Assembly (NCBI GenBank): GCA_947069175.1
Contig: CAMTDV010000023.1
Coordinates: 92,254,240-92,318,239, forward strand
Length of the DNA stretch: 64,000 nt
From: Scalesia atractyloides
Taxonomy: Eukaryota; Streptophyta; Magnoliopsida; Asterales; Asteraceae
Direction: 5' to 3'
Position 1 is the first letter of the stretch. Each line of letters opens with the position of its first letter. The notes below the pieces were generated by a model. The model ran no database searches. It saw only the letters and a program-made list of their open reading frames with translations, and was not told the DNA's origin. Shown in pieces: positions 1 to 11,559 of the stretch. The translations under genes and the position numbers were made by a program.

Positions 1-2007
1 TATCGTCGGTTCATTTCAAACTTCTCTCGCATTGCTGTGCCACTCACGGCTTTAACTCATAAGGGAAAGCCTTTCGTATGGGGACCCAAGCAAGAAGAAG
101 CTTTTCAAACTCTTAAACAAAAACTTTGTGATGCACCAATCCTCACTCTTCCTGAAGGTTGTGATGATTTTGTAGTCTATTGCGACGCGTCAGGGCAAGG
201 ATTAGGCTGCGTTCTCATGCAAAGAGGAGAAGTCATAGCTTATGCCTCGAGACAACTCAAGACGCATGAAAAGAACTACACCACTCATGACCTAGAACTT
301 GGAGCCGTTGTATTCGCTCTTAAGATATGGAGACATTATCTCTATGGTACTAAGTGTGAAATATACACTGACCACAAGAGTCTTCAACATATCTTCAATC
401 AAAAAGAGTTAAATATGAGGCAACGAAGATGAGTCGAACTTCTAAATGATTACGACTGTGAAATTAGATACCACCCTGGTAAAGCAAATGTGGTGGCTGA
501 TGCACTTAGTCGAAAGGGTTATGCGAACTCCATTCATCTTCTATGTTCGCAAATTATAACCGACATTAAAGATCAAATTCGAGAAGCCCAACACGTTTCA
601 ATAACAGAAGAAGATGTACGAAAGGAGATGTCCTGTGGAGCCGAGCTAAAACTTGAAACTAAATCAGACGGTATCCTGTATTACCTAGATCGTATCTGGA
701 TTCCTAACCACAACAATCTTCGTGAAACTCTTATGAATGAAGCTCACAAAACGCGATATTCTATACACCCAGGAGCCGATAAGATGTATCAAGACTTACG
801 ATACACCTATTGGTGGCCTGGAATGAAGAAGGATATTGCCGTTTTTGTTTCCAAGTGTCTCACATGTTCCAAGGTGAAGGCTGAACACCAAAGACCCTCA
901 GGACTTCTAGTCCAACCGGAAATACCTGTATGGAAGTGGGAAAATATAACCATGGATTTCATTACCAGGTTACCTCGCATTTCTGGTGGGTATGACACTA
1001 TATGGGTGATTATAGACCGACTTACAAAATCAGCTCATTTTATTCATATCCGCGAAGATTTCAAGAACGAAAAGCTTGCACGTATTTATATCAACGAAAT
1101 CGTAAGCCGGCATGGGGTACCATTAAGTATTATTTCTGATAGTGATGGTCGTTTCACTTCACGAACATGGCAAGCAGTACAATCCGCTATGGGCACACGA
1201 TTAGATCTCAGTACCGCCTATCATCCTCAAACTGATGGACAGTCTGAGCGCACCATTCAAACTCTTGAAGATATGCTTAGAGCATGTGTCATAGACTTCA
1301 AGGGAAATTGGGACGCCTACCTACCATTAGTTGAATTTTCGTACAACAACAGCTATCATTCGAGCATCGGCATGGCACCTTTTGAAGCCTTATATGGTCG
1401 TAAGTGCCGATCTCCTGTATGTTGGCACGAAATTGGGGAAGCACAAATTACTGGTCCAGAATTTATCTAGGAAACCACAGACAAGGTTCATCAAATTCGA
1501 AACAATCTTCTAGCGGCTCAAAGTCGTCAAAAGAGTTATGCAGATAAACGACGGAAGCCCTTAGGGTTTAACATTGGTGATCATGTGCTTTTAAAAGTAT
1601 CACCGTGGAAGGGAGTAGTTCGTTTTGGTCAAAAGGGGAAGCTAGCACCTCGTTACGTAGGACCTTTCAAGATACTCGAAAGAGTAGGTCCTGTAGCATA
1701 CAAGCTTGACTTACCAGAAGAACTCAACAGGATTCATCCCACATTCCACGTGTCGAACTTGAAGAAGTGCCTCGCTGATAAGAATCTCCATATTCCGCTG
1801 GAAGATATTCAGATTGATGAATCTATGCATTTTATTGAAAGACCAGTGGAGATCATGGACTACGGGGAGAAGCGTCTTCGACGAAGTCGCATTCCAATTG
1901 TTAGGGTACGCTGGGAGTCGAAACGGGGACCTGAGTTTACTTGGGAACGTGAAGACTCAATGCGTGAAAAATACCCGCATCTTTTTCCTACTACTTCAAC
2001 TACTTAA
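1..2007 (+). pseudogene. Gypsy-1 pol, 3' half: RNase H, integrase, chromodomain-like tail
   Basis: Ty3/gypsy polyprotein entered in the RT-RNase H linker. RNase H acidic motifs are visible (YCDAS, HDLELGA, YTDHKSL). The integrase follows, with an HHCC-type finger (HPGADKM ... CLTCSK) and core residues Asp at 955-957 (TMDFI), Asp at 1138-1140 (IISD) and Glu at 1246-1248 (SERTIQ). The C-terminus has the GPVAYKLDLP / HPTFHVSNLKK segment and a chromodomain-like end (RGPEFTWERED), as in Tekay-type chromoviruses; in the family this tail is thought to guide integration to heterochromatin. The frame is broken by TGA at 430-432 (a Trp codon in Gypsy-3) and TAG at 1468-1470 (a Gln codon in relatives), so it is inactive as read. 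The LTR follows 34 bp after the stop. The 5' half lies left of the window. Confidence 0.95.
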
Positions 2008-2026
2008 ATTTCGGGACGAAATTCCT

Positions 2027-2041
2027 AAAAGTAGGGGATAC
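2027..2041 (+). other. Gypsy-1 polypurine tract
   Basis: Purine run aaaagtagggga followed by tac and the LTR start TGTAACA at 2042. The same tract precedes the 3' LTRs of Gypsy-3 and, reverse-complemented, Gypsy-4. It primes plus-strand DNA synthesis in the family. Confidence 0.85.
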
Positions 2042-2227
2042 TGTAACATTTGTAAAAATCGGGTTTTCAAAACCCGCTCCGTTTTGTAATCGAATATCAA
2101 GTTATAAAAGTTATGTCGAATATTTATGATTATTTTGATTTAAAACAATACATAATTAATAAATAAACTAAACTATAAAAATTATATTTGATGAAAAGTT
2201 AAAATAAAATAAATAAAAAAATATAAC

Positions 2228-2307
2228 GCTGCCGGGACTCGAACCCGGGTAAGCCAAGACACCCTTCAACAACTTAACACTCAATCACAAGACCACTCCG
2301 CCACTTG
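2228..2307 (-). other. tRNA-like sequence T1 in Gypsy-1 LTR
   Basis: Read on the minus strand: an A-box-like GTGGCGGAGTGG, about 45 nt spacing as in class II (Ser/Leu) tRNAs, then a T-arm CCGGG TTCGAGT CCCGG with all five pairs. The 5' flank does not pair with the 3' GGCAGC end, so it is a tRNA-like relic, not a tRNA gene. It is oriented opposite to the LTR in every family A copy. Confidence 0.7.
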
Positions 2308-3161
2308 TTTGTTTTCTGTCATGTTTAGGAAACAAATAGTTTTTATGGACTAAGGTAAATCAATCGATTTTACACATTGTAACTGAAACTGGTTATCAAT
2401 CACCCAAATCGATTTGGATACTCTCGATTCAGGGAGTATAACCGATAAACGGACGATTCCAATCAATGCTGCCATGAGTACAACTTGAATTCGGAAGTAG
2501 ATCGGTTTAATAACCGAAAGTCTTCAATTCTCGGATTACTTCAATCCTAGACCTTTCCTGCGACTCAAAACACTCTGCAAGACTCCCAATTGCATTTCCG
2601 CAACCTTACAGTCCACCGGAGAAGCTTGAATCAGACCGCCGGAAAAATTCTGCAAGTCGCCGGAAAACCGGGACTCACATCCACACGGTATTTCCTCCGA
2701 CTCTTTCTGTTTCAATCATGTGATTAATCAGTCACTAACACAACTCCACCATCAGAATCGATCCTAGTCAACGTTTATCGAAAATCTTACCTTCGCCGGA
2801 AAACTCCTGAAACTGCCGGAATCACACTGTGAACGGGTATGATCTCCCAAACTTCTGTTAAACCTTGTTTAAGTGACTCAACTTCTTAAATAATCGAACA
2901 AAGCTGTTAATTGGTTTCAACAGCCGGAGTTCACTTTCAGTACCGACGAACCTCCGCCGGAATTCTGTGAACAACCTCAATCGGTACATCTTGTTTCCCC
3001 AAACTCTCTCCATTCTTTACTTTTAAATTACTTGTAATGTCTGAAAAGCGTATAAGTCATAAATCGGTCATAACAGTCGGAATATGTTTGTCTGTGTAAA
3101 TCAACGAAGAAGATGAAGACGCAACATAACATAAGGTTAATTAAAATCGGAATTATAAACG

Positions 3162-3576
3162 GGTTAGACACACAGTCCAGCGGTGGACTGTGTGCAAAAT
3201 ACAAACGCACGTCCCGAGTTCGATTCCTGCTATACGCACTCCTTGTATAATAAAAGGCCTTTTTGTTTAAACTAAATCGGGATAACCCAGTTAGTTGTTA
3301 AGTATAATAAAAACCGAGATAATAACCAGGTTAGACACACAGTCCAGCGGTGGACTGTGTGCAACATGAACCACACGTTGCGCGTTCGAAACCCGTCACG
3401 AGCACCGGTCCGATTGAATTAAAATGTTTTTGCAAATAAAGGAAATTCGGTTAAATTGAATAAGTGTATAAATATAATTAAAAACAAGATTATTTCGGGT
3501 TAGACACGTAGCTCAGTTGGTAGAGCTGCGTGCACGCGAACGGGAGGTCTCGGGTTCGAGCCTCACCCGGCGCAGA
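3162..3576 (+). repeat. tRNA-like array T2-T3-T4 in Gypsy-1 LTR
   Basis: Three units, each opening with GTTAGAC at 3163, 3330 and 3499 (spacing 167 and 169 bp). T2 and T3 carry an 11-bp stem (CACACAGTCCA, loop GCGG, then its complement) in the place of the D-arm, and a B-box-like sequence (gagttcgattcc; gcgttcgaaaccc). T4 has TAGCTCAGTTGG, a good A-box, and gggttcgagcc, a good B-box. AT-rich spacers of about 90 bp separate them. Canonical acceptor pairing is missing. Confidence 0.75.
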
Positions 3577-4696
3577 TTAATTCGCTGACCGAACCGGTCA
3601 ACGGTCAACGCTAAATAAATAATTTTTTTATTTTTATTTATTTAATTTAATTTAAAAATCAATTAAAAATACTTTAAAATAACATTTTTAAAGATAGAAA
3701 ATAGCCATAAACTCACAAAAATATATCTAAAAATTTCATTAAAATCCTTAATAAAATCCATCCATTTAATATATTTTTCCATTATTATTTAGGTTAGTAT
3801 TCCTCGTTGATCCGCTCATCTAATTCGTGCGCAACTCACCATCTCCAATCCAACGCACCCAATGTGAGTGAATCTTACAAATTCCCCGTTTTTAATCACG
3901 TTTTGGGGTGTATCATGTGTCTTTGTATATATATATTATTACTAAACCATTGTGCATACATCATATCATGAACTTGTGTATTCAGTTTGTTGCTGTTAAG
4001 TAGTTATTATTGGATGCAATTTATTATTCAGTACATGCAATTTCATAGGCCGCCGCTCCCCATTACATTATGAGCGTTGAGCATGTTCCCCATTTTATTA
4101 TGCGGTTGAACCTGGCGTGCCCACATACGATCGGCTCCGTTTGATTGAGCCTTGATCGCACAGACATTTTCATTTTCAGTACATGCAATACGATCGGCTC
4201 CGTTTGATTGAGCCTTGATCGCACAGTTTCATTTATGTTATTTACAGTATGATGTTGGTATGTTCATGTATGCTGCCATGTGTTATTGTATGTTATAGTT
4301 GTGACTGCTATTTGCCATTACTTGATTATTTACATTTGCTCATCTATGATTATGCACAATTTTTCATTGATAAACTAACCATAAAATCATTAACAAATGT
4401 TTATCTAATAAGGTTCACTCGCCAACTTATGTTGACCCAAAAACCCCCATTTTACACATGATACAGGTGAAGCAGCTACAGCTAGGAACACATAGGACTT
4501 GGTCTAGAAGAATAAAACGATTTAGTGTTGGGATTGTTATGCTTGGCTTATTTTCCTTGTATTGAATGAACATGTTTGGATTTTGAAATGTAACTTTGAC
4601 TTTATTAAATATGAAACATATTAGTAAATGTCATGAGCTTTGGTGATAACCCAATTATGCCCCGACTCTTATTCCGCTGCGGGTCGGGGTGTGACA

Positions 4697-4825
4697 TAGA
4701 CATCATGAATTTTGCATGTAACACACAAAACAAAAATCTTAAAAATTTCTAATCAACTATAGTATAGGCTCTAAGGGTCTAATAACCTATCCTATATCCC
4801 TATAGTCATGGCTCTGACACCAATC
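4697..4825 (-). mobile_element. Gypsy-2 leader fragment with primer binding site
   Basis: Reverse complement of the leader found after the Gypsy-3 5' LTR (57049 onward). The primer site at 4810-4822, read on the minus strand, is TGGTGTCAGAGCC, one change from the 3' end complement of initiator Met tRNA. It is cut at 4697 by the Gypsy-1 insertion, about 120 nt from the LTR; the rest of Gypsy-2 must lie left of Gypsy-1. Confidence 0.88.
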
Positions 4826-5966
4826 TGTCACACCCCGACCCGCAGCGGAATAAGAGTCGGGGCATAATTGGGTTATCACCAAAGCTCATGATATTTACTA
4901 ATATGTTTCATATTTATTAAAGTCAAAATTACATTCTCAATAATCCAAACATGTCCATACAAATACAAAGAAAAATAACCAACTAAACAATCCAAGCTCT
5001 AAACCAGTTTATTCTTCTAAGCCAATCCTATGTGTTTCTTGCTGCAGCTATTTCACCTGTATCATGTGTAAAAATGGGGGTTTTTGGGTCAACATAAGTT
5101 GGCGAGTGAACCTTGTTAGTTAAACATTTATTATTGATTTCTTGTTATTTTTATCAAGGAAAAATTGTGCACTAGTCATATGCGAGCAAATGTAAATAAT
5201 CAAACAATAGCAATAACAACCACAAACAATAACATACAATAACATATGAATTTGCATGAATATATAACATGAATGAAACTGTATATGTTGGCAATGTCAC
5301 GTTCACGCTCATAATGTAATGGGGAACTGACGGCCTATGATGAATGTCTGTGCGATCAAGGCTCAATCAAACGGAGCCGATCGTATGTTGGCAACGCCAG
5401 GTTCACGCTCATAATGTATTGGGGAACTGCTCAACGCTCATAATGTAATGGGGAGCGCCGGCCTATGATATTGCATGTACTGAAAATAATAAATTAAATC
5501 TAAACAATAACCACACAAACAGTTGATACAAGCTGAATACACATTTGTTCATGATATGATGTATGCACAATGATTTAAATATAATAAATGGTAAGACACA
5601 TGATACACCCCAAAAACGTGTTTAAAACGGGGAATTTGTAGAGATTCACTCACATTGGGTGCGTTCGGTTGGAGATGATGAGATGCGCACGAGTTTGAAG
5701 GATTGATCAACGAGGATTAACTAACCTAAATAATAACGGAAGGTATAGTAAATGAGTGGATTTTATTAATAATTCTCATAGGATTTTTAGATATATTTTT
5801 GTGAGTTTAAGGCTATTTCCTATCTTTAAAAACATTATTTTTAAGTATTTTTAATTGATTTTTAAATTAAATTAAATAAATAAAAATATAAAAAAATGTT
5901 GACTTTTGCGTTGACCATTGACCATTGACTGTTTGACTGTTTGACCGGTTCTATTGTGTGAATGTA

Positions 5967-6381
5967 TGCGCTGGGTGAGGCTCGAACCCGAGACCTCCCG
6001 TACGCGTGCACGCAGCTCTACCAACTGAGCTACGTGTTCTAACCCGAAATATTTCGGTTTTTAATTTATTTATATACTGTTTTAATTTATTCAAAATTCA
6101 TTTATTTTTAAAAAGGATTTTAATTATCAAACCGGTGCCGTCAACAGGTCTCGAACCCGGGACCTGTGATTTAATGTTACACACAGTCCACCGCTGGACT
6201 GTGTGTCTAACTTGGTTAATATACAGATTTTTGTTATACTTAACATCTAATTGCGAAAGGATCCGGTTGAGTAAAAAAAAAGAACATTTTAATTACAGAG
6301 AGTGTGTGTGTATCAAGGATCGAACTCGCGGCGTGTGATATATGTGTGCACACAGTCCACCGCTGGACTGTGTGTCTAACC
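5967..6381 (-). repeat. tRNA-like array T4-T3-T2 in Gypsy-2 LTR
   Basis: Minus-strand copies of the three units. T4 (5967-6045) has the tagctcagttgg and gggttcgagcc boxes. T3 (about 6132-6212) and T2 (about 6301-6381) keep the perfect CAGTCCA/TGGACTG stem, here with loop GCGG on the minus strand. T3 and T2 start points are 168 bp apart. Confidence 0.75.
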
Positions 6382-7212
6382 CGAGATAATATCCAAATTA
6401 TATTAAACTTATAATTAACCTAACTTCGTCTTCTTCGTTACAGAATCACAGCCTACGGCTACTCTATTGTTTTCTTGTTTAATTCGATTGACAAACATTC
6501 AAAAGACTAAAATGAAATGGCAGAGCCGATTTTGGAAGTAAACATACCGGAGAAACGATTTATCTCAGAGTTCCGGCAAGTCGTCGGCTCTGTTTTTATG
6601 AACTTCGACTGAGCGAACAAATTAATAGTTTTGATTAGCTAATCGTGGAATGGAAGTACTAAACAAGAGTTATCAGAAGGTTTGAATGACTATACCGTTT
6701 TACAGCGGAAAATAGGAATTTTCAAAAGTTTTCCGGCGAGAGTGAATTATTCGATATCGACGTCTGCAACTGTTTCCGATTGAAGGTTTTGAGTTAGCAA
6801 TAGCTTAACAACTGATAGACGATGAAAGAATTAAGAGACTTACTGATTTGATGGAAGACACGGTTTTCCGGCGAAAGTCCGGCGAGTTCAAAAAGCTGCT
6901 CCGACGAACTGAAAGTTGTGCGAAAATGAAATTGAAGGTTTGCAGATGAGTTTGAGTCGCGAGAGGGGACTAAGGTTTGAGTAAATCAGGAAGTGCAGAT
7001 TTTTCGGTTATTAAAACCGATCAACTTATGAATTCAAGTCCATTCAACACCAAATTGATTGAAGGTGTCGGTGTATCGGTTATAATCGGTAAACCGCGAA
7101 CAATCAAACGTTTTTGGACGTTTGGTGACCGATATCGGTTACAGTTAGCGTAACCAGATCAATTCATGATTGACCATAAAATTTAATTGTTTCCTAGAAT
7201 TCACAGAAAACA

Positions 7213-7292
7213 TCAAGTGGCGGAGTGGTTATATGTGTGTGTGATAAGTCTTTGAGCTCTTTCCGGCTGACCCGGGTTCGAGTCCCGGCAGC
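7213..7292 (+). other. tRNA-like sequence T1 in Gypsy-2 LTR
   Basis: GTGGCGGAGTGG A-box-like motif, then a T-arm CCGGG TTCGAGT CCCGG. Opposite in strand to its LTR, as in all copies. No acceptor stem. Confidence 0.7.
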
Positions 7293-7475
7293 CTATTTTG
7301 CTTTTTATTTATTTTATTTTTACTTTTTTTATCAATTATAACTTTTATATTCTAGTTTGCTTATTAATTATGCATCATTAAAAATTAAAATTGACATAAA
7401 TACGCAACGAAACATTTATAACTTGATATTCGATTACAAACGGAGCGGGTTTGGAAAACCCGTTTTTGACAAATG

Positions 7476-7478
<3 letters not shown>

Positions 7479-7509
<31 letters not shown>
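7479..7509. repeat. (AT)n microsatellite
   Basis: About 15 AT repeats directly at the outer end of the Gypsy-2 LTR; they may have erased its terminal bases and target duplication. Confidence 0.95.
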
Positions 7510-7510
<1 letters not shown>

Positions 7511-10150
7511 CACTACATTTCTATACGAAAACTATATATATAAACTACTAAGCGAAAAGTTCGAGGGATCGAACGTCCCCCGAGCCCCCTTCTAACCTAC
7601 GCCCCTAATAAAACATATTTAACACCAACACATACACAAAAACATAGGTGGAGGATGAGAAAAGGGAAGAGAAGAATGATGCAAAAGAAGACGATGGTTA
7701 GAGAACCAAAGCAATTGGTAAGAAAAAAGTGGCAACATGTGTTTGTATAATGAAGGTGGTGGATACCGGATGCAATTCCAGATATATACGAAACAAACAA
7801 GACACGAACTAATCAGATTTGTGTTGTCATATACAGCTAGATTTTGTATCCTTCGCGCGTTGCGACGGCACCGTACGCGAAATGGGACGTATAGATTATA
7901 ATCGACTAGGCTCGTTTCCAAATAAATCTATGTAAAATATATGATAACTCAAATTTATACAAAACATAGTCTAGCTCTAAACATATATAAAACAAAACGT
8001 TTTACAATTGACCCATCTTATTTTCAAACAAAAACTACGTTACAACATAGACGAACTCGAACTTATACCAACACATCCATAAAAGAAACGTAACACATGA
8101 GTATCAGGGCAACCTTGAAACTTTAGAAACGTTAGTGAGTGAAGTGATATTTACAAAGTTAGAGGGTTACCTTTTAACACTATAGCTAAGTTTGGGGTAG
8201 AGTGGGTTAAAAGTTACGTTAAAGCATAAATGAACTTGAATCTATATCGACACATCCATAAAACAAACACTCAAGAAATTAGTTATAGGGTAACCTTTGA
8301 CACAATAGCAAAGTTTAGGGGTAGACTGGGATGCATGTCAAAAGTGTGAGTGTTAAAAGAGAAGTTAGAAAATACGAGGGCATTTTTTGTGAAGTAAAAA
8401 AAATTGGGGGTCGAATGGGTTAATAGTTACGTTAAAACGTACACAAACTCGAATATATACTCACTCGTCCATAAAACAAAAGCGTAAGAAATTAGTTTTA
8501 AGTCATTATTATAGAAAATAGTGTGATTAACTGATTACTAACATCTTCGTTCAATCTTGAACTAATAAAGGGTAACCATACTAACATATAAACAAACATA
8601 AACATGAGGAAGTATATCAATGATCATTTTCAACTTATATAACTTAAATTTGTGACGTTTGAAATTCAACATTATATAGTTGGCTAGAGCTTTATAGTTA
8701 CTTGTTTATTAAAAAAAACATTAACTGATTTTTTCCATATTCATTTCAGTGGGTTCGTTTTGGTAGATTTTTACTAACTTTTTCCAAATCCTACAAGGTT
8801 TTCACCGTTTTTTTCATTTTTTTCCAATCTGAGTGGTTCATGTGAACCCACAAAACAGGGCTGGATCCGTCACTGATTATGCCCACGCACACGTCACTAT
8901 ACCCAAATCTTATTACAAATTCAAAGTTCTTTCAACAAAAACAGAGAAAGGTAGCAAAAATGACGATATTAATGATGATAATGAAAGACTAAAAGCCAAA
9001 GTAAGAAAGCGAACTACTTTTAAAGTGTTACATTGGCTTTGGATTTTGCCTGAAGCTGCCAGCTTATTGAAAATATTAGGTACTTAAAACCAAGTTTCAA
9101 CTTCATCATAGTCGGGCCATGCATTGAACACCGACCTTTCCTTTTAAGACATGTAATAACTGTGTCATGTTTTGTTGACTTGCATAACCCATATAATTAA
9201 ACGGGTCAAGTTTTGGTTGAAACCTATTTAGTTAAAAGGTTGACCCGTAACACATTTAATTATATAGATTGACCAGCTAACACGTTTAATTCGTTTATCA
9301 CAACCCATTTAGATAAACGAGTTAAATGATTAGTGCTTGGATAACACGGATTTATGTATGCTTGGTTCGAGTTGACATTTTAGACAGATAAATATATGGA
9401 TCATATTCGAGTTTAATGATTCAACGCGTTCATCTAGCACGATTTACACCCTCATCTATTTCATATTGATAGTGTCTCTTTGCATAATTGCTTGTATACT
9501 TTTATTTAGTACAATATTATTTTTATTTGATTTCTTAATAACAATATTATTTTTTAATATATAACTAGTATTAAGCTCCTGCGTTGCAGCAGTTGTCGTA
9601 AAACTGTGTCAAGTAATACCAATGCTATACCACTGTCAGCGACCACTAACACCAAAAAAGCTCGTAAAAAAAAAATAAATAAAAACGAAAAAAAATAAGT
9701 CGAGCGAAAAGCAGACATAATCTTTGAATTACGCACGCTCGTAGCAGAGAACTTAAACCGATACATAAAACACAAAAATAACTAAGTCAATCCAGGACCT
9801 ACGCGTTAGGACGAACCTGTCAAACAGAGAAAACAGATGTGTTGCGACGGGCCAGTCAAACAGGAAAAATATACGAAAGAAATGTTGAACCCCACACGCA
9901 CGTTGGGTATTAAAAATTAAAACGAAACGAAAAATTTGGGAAAAATGAAAAGTACGATGGAACCAAAATTGAAAATAAAAAAGTTGGGATTAAATTACAA
10001 AAGATAAAAAATTGTGGGTTAAAAGTAAAAAAAAAACAAAAGATATAAATAGCAACTTTAAACAAGGGGTAAATGTTATTTAGACAAAAGATCTAATACA
10101 AATATACTTATTATACAAAACGTACGAATAAGGTGAAAATGTAAAAAAAC
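7510..10150. other. Noncoding repeat relics; no gene seen
   Basis: AT-rich sequence without a supportable gene. At about 8037, 8216 and 8428 a diverged unit recurs (acgttaaa, then a variable cgaactcgaa stretch and ccataaaaca), at roughly 180-210 bp spacing. From 9170 to 9440 there are tgacccgt/acgggtca-type repeats typical of decayed hAT-like elements. An open stretch at 8833-9087 has no recognisable homology and no matching splice sites. Confidence 0.6.
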
Positions 10151-10513
10151 GGTGCATTTTTGTAATTATTTGCTCGACAATTATCAAAATTACTCTACAA
10201 ATGATTTTATAGAGTAATTTTGATCTTGTAGAGTAATTTTGTAAAATGTTCTTGTAGAGTAATTTTGATCTTGTAGAGTATCATAATTACTCTAATGATC
10301 ATGGTAATTTTGATCTTGTAAGGTAATTTTGTAGAGTATTATAATTACTCTACAAATGATTTTGTAGAATAATTTTGAATTGTATGTTGTTTGATAAACT
10401 TGCAGAGTAATTTTGATACACGTGTAGAGCAATTTTGATCAGAGTTATTTTGATACACTTGTAGAGTAATTTTGATAATTACCCTACGAGCAAATAATTA
10501 TGAAAATGCCACC
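10151..10513. mobile_element. Foldback MITE rich in TAGAGTAATTTTGAT repeats
   Basis: Terminal inverted repeats of about 50 bp: left ggtgcatttttgtaattatt, and the right end at 10513 is its diverged complement, continuing into the complement of ttgctcg and of attatcaaaattactctac. The interior is built from about ten direct and inverted copies of gtagagtaattttgat. No coding capacity. TSD not determined. Confidence 0.75.
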
Positions 10514-10618
10514 GGTTTTTTTTGGCTTTTTCATGCCTTTCGTAAGTTAGTACGTTAAAGTTATTTGTACGAGAGCTTTATTCATGTTATTTAATATTAA
10601 TAAAAACTCTTATTACAC

Positions 10619-10788
10619 TAAGGATCGATAAGGCTCGACGAGCTTCACATGCTAGGCTCCTCGAGCTCGGGCTCGATAAATAAATGAGCTATACTCAAGC
10701 TCTGCTCGGGCTCGATAAGGCTCGGCTTATTTCTAGCTTTTTCTTGAGCCGATCTCGAGCAACTCGCGAGGCTCGTTTGCACCCCTAA
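10619..10788. mobile_element. Truncated hAT-like element rich in GAGCTCG
   Basis: Right terminus ggctcgtttgcacccctaa matches the element at 22732-23144. The interior is gctcgagctcgg-type repeats. The left terminus is lost. Confidence 0.65.
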
Positions 10789-11559
10789 ATTACACTTTGG
10801 GAAACTTTCGACTTTTTAGCTTATTTATTTGATGTAACCACCCAAGTTTGTGTTTTCAAAAATGCCTTTTTAGGTAGAATTTTGAATCCTTTTGTTCATT
10901 TTTAGTTGACGATTCACCAAGTTCAAAAGTTGAAACATTTAAAATTGTCGGTTTCACACCCTTGTTGGATTCGTTATTTCTTTTAAAATCTGTGTTGTTA
11001 CAAACTTGGGGGTTTTTTGTTTAACATCTTCTGTAGATTTCTTCACAGACAAGTTTAGGTTAAAACATAACCCAATTCAACCCATACTTGAGTTAATGGG
11101 TCAAAATTGCTACCTCTACATGGTTCAATGTTTTTAAGCGTGTTTGCTTTTATACTTTCTTTTCTTGTTTTATGATATCATCTTAACATTTTTAAAGCAA
11201 AATAACTATTACATTGTTTTTTTTTCAGGTTTGTCGTCGTAGAAGGTTTCAACCATCTGGATTATTCACAGCCCGGGTTGATATGCAAGGGTCTAGCCCA
11301 GTATGTTGGAGTCTGTTGCTAAACCTATATTAAGAATCTGGTTAATAACAATATACTTCCACCTTTGTTCCGTTTTGGTATTATTAAAGTATCTTTTTAT
11401 CCCATAATCTAAGTTTCTTGACGAGCAATTTTGGTAATTATGTCTGTTTTTAACACGCTATGCTGATGATGTCGCATTTAGTTGGGAAATGTCATAGAAT
11501 GGCTACTTTCGCCTTTGGTCGTTTTGGCATTTTGTGCCATTTTGTCAATTTTTTTTTAC

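Larger units (their letters stand above)
2042..4696 (+). mobile_element. Gypsy-1 3' LTR (family A), 2655 bp
   Basis: Starts TGTAACA and ends TGTGACA. A GC-rich inverted repeat (CCCCGAC ... GTCGGGG, 4672-4689) precedes the end. It contains one minus-strand and three plus-strand tRNA-like sequences (annotated separately) and two copies of a GATC-bounded hairpin at 4129-4157 and 4192-4220 (GGCTC ... GAGCC stem). It matches the LTRs at 4826-7480, 38413-40678, 47816-50384, 54193-57048 and 62561-64000. The five bases after it, tagac, should be its target duplication; the partner lies left of the window. Confidence 0.93.
4826..7480 (-). mobile_element. Gypsy-2 5' LTR (family A), 2655 bp
   Basis: Minus-strand LTR. 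Its end (TGTGACA) is at 4826-4832 on the complement; its start, expected TGTAACA, is eroded to attaaca at 7474-7480, next to a TA microsatellite. It carries the same parts as the Gypsy-1 LTR in reverse order: GATC hairpin at 5354-5382, tRNA-like array 5967-6381 and T1 at 7213-7292. It is the 5' LTR because the primer site adjoins its end. Confidence 0.92.

Noticed and set aside
3498..3576. Functional tRNA gene
   Set aside because: A- and B-boxes are good, but acceptor and anticodon stems do not pair canonically and T-stem pairing is partial. Kept as tRNA-like only.
2042..7480. One element with two LTRs (2042-4696 and 4826-7480)
   Set aside because: The two LTRs are in opposite orientation and the 129 bp between them is a leader fragment of the second, so these are two elements.
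7597..7921. Minus-strand open frames near 7.6-7.9 kb
   Set aside because: No recognisable domain, low-complexity and Pro/Cys-rich reading of intergenic DNA.
8833..9087. Open stretch that might be a missing N-terminal SGR2-like exon (contains HWLWILPEAASLL)
   Set aside because: Only a loose resemblance to the GLDWLP region, needing several gaps; no suitable acceptor or phase. Not supportable by eye.
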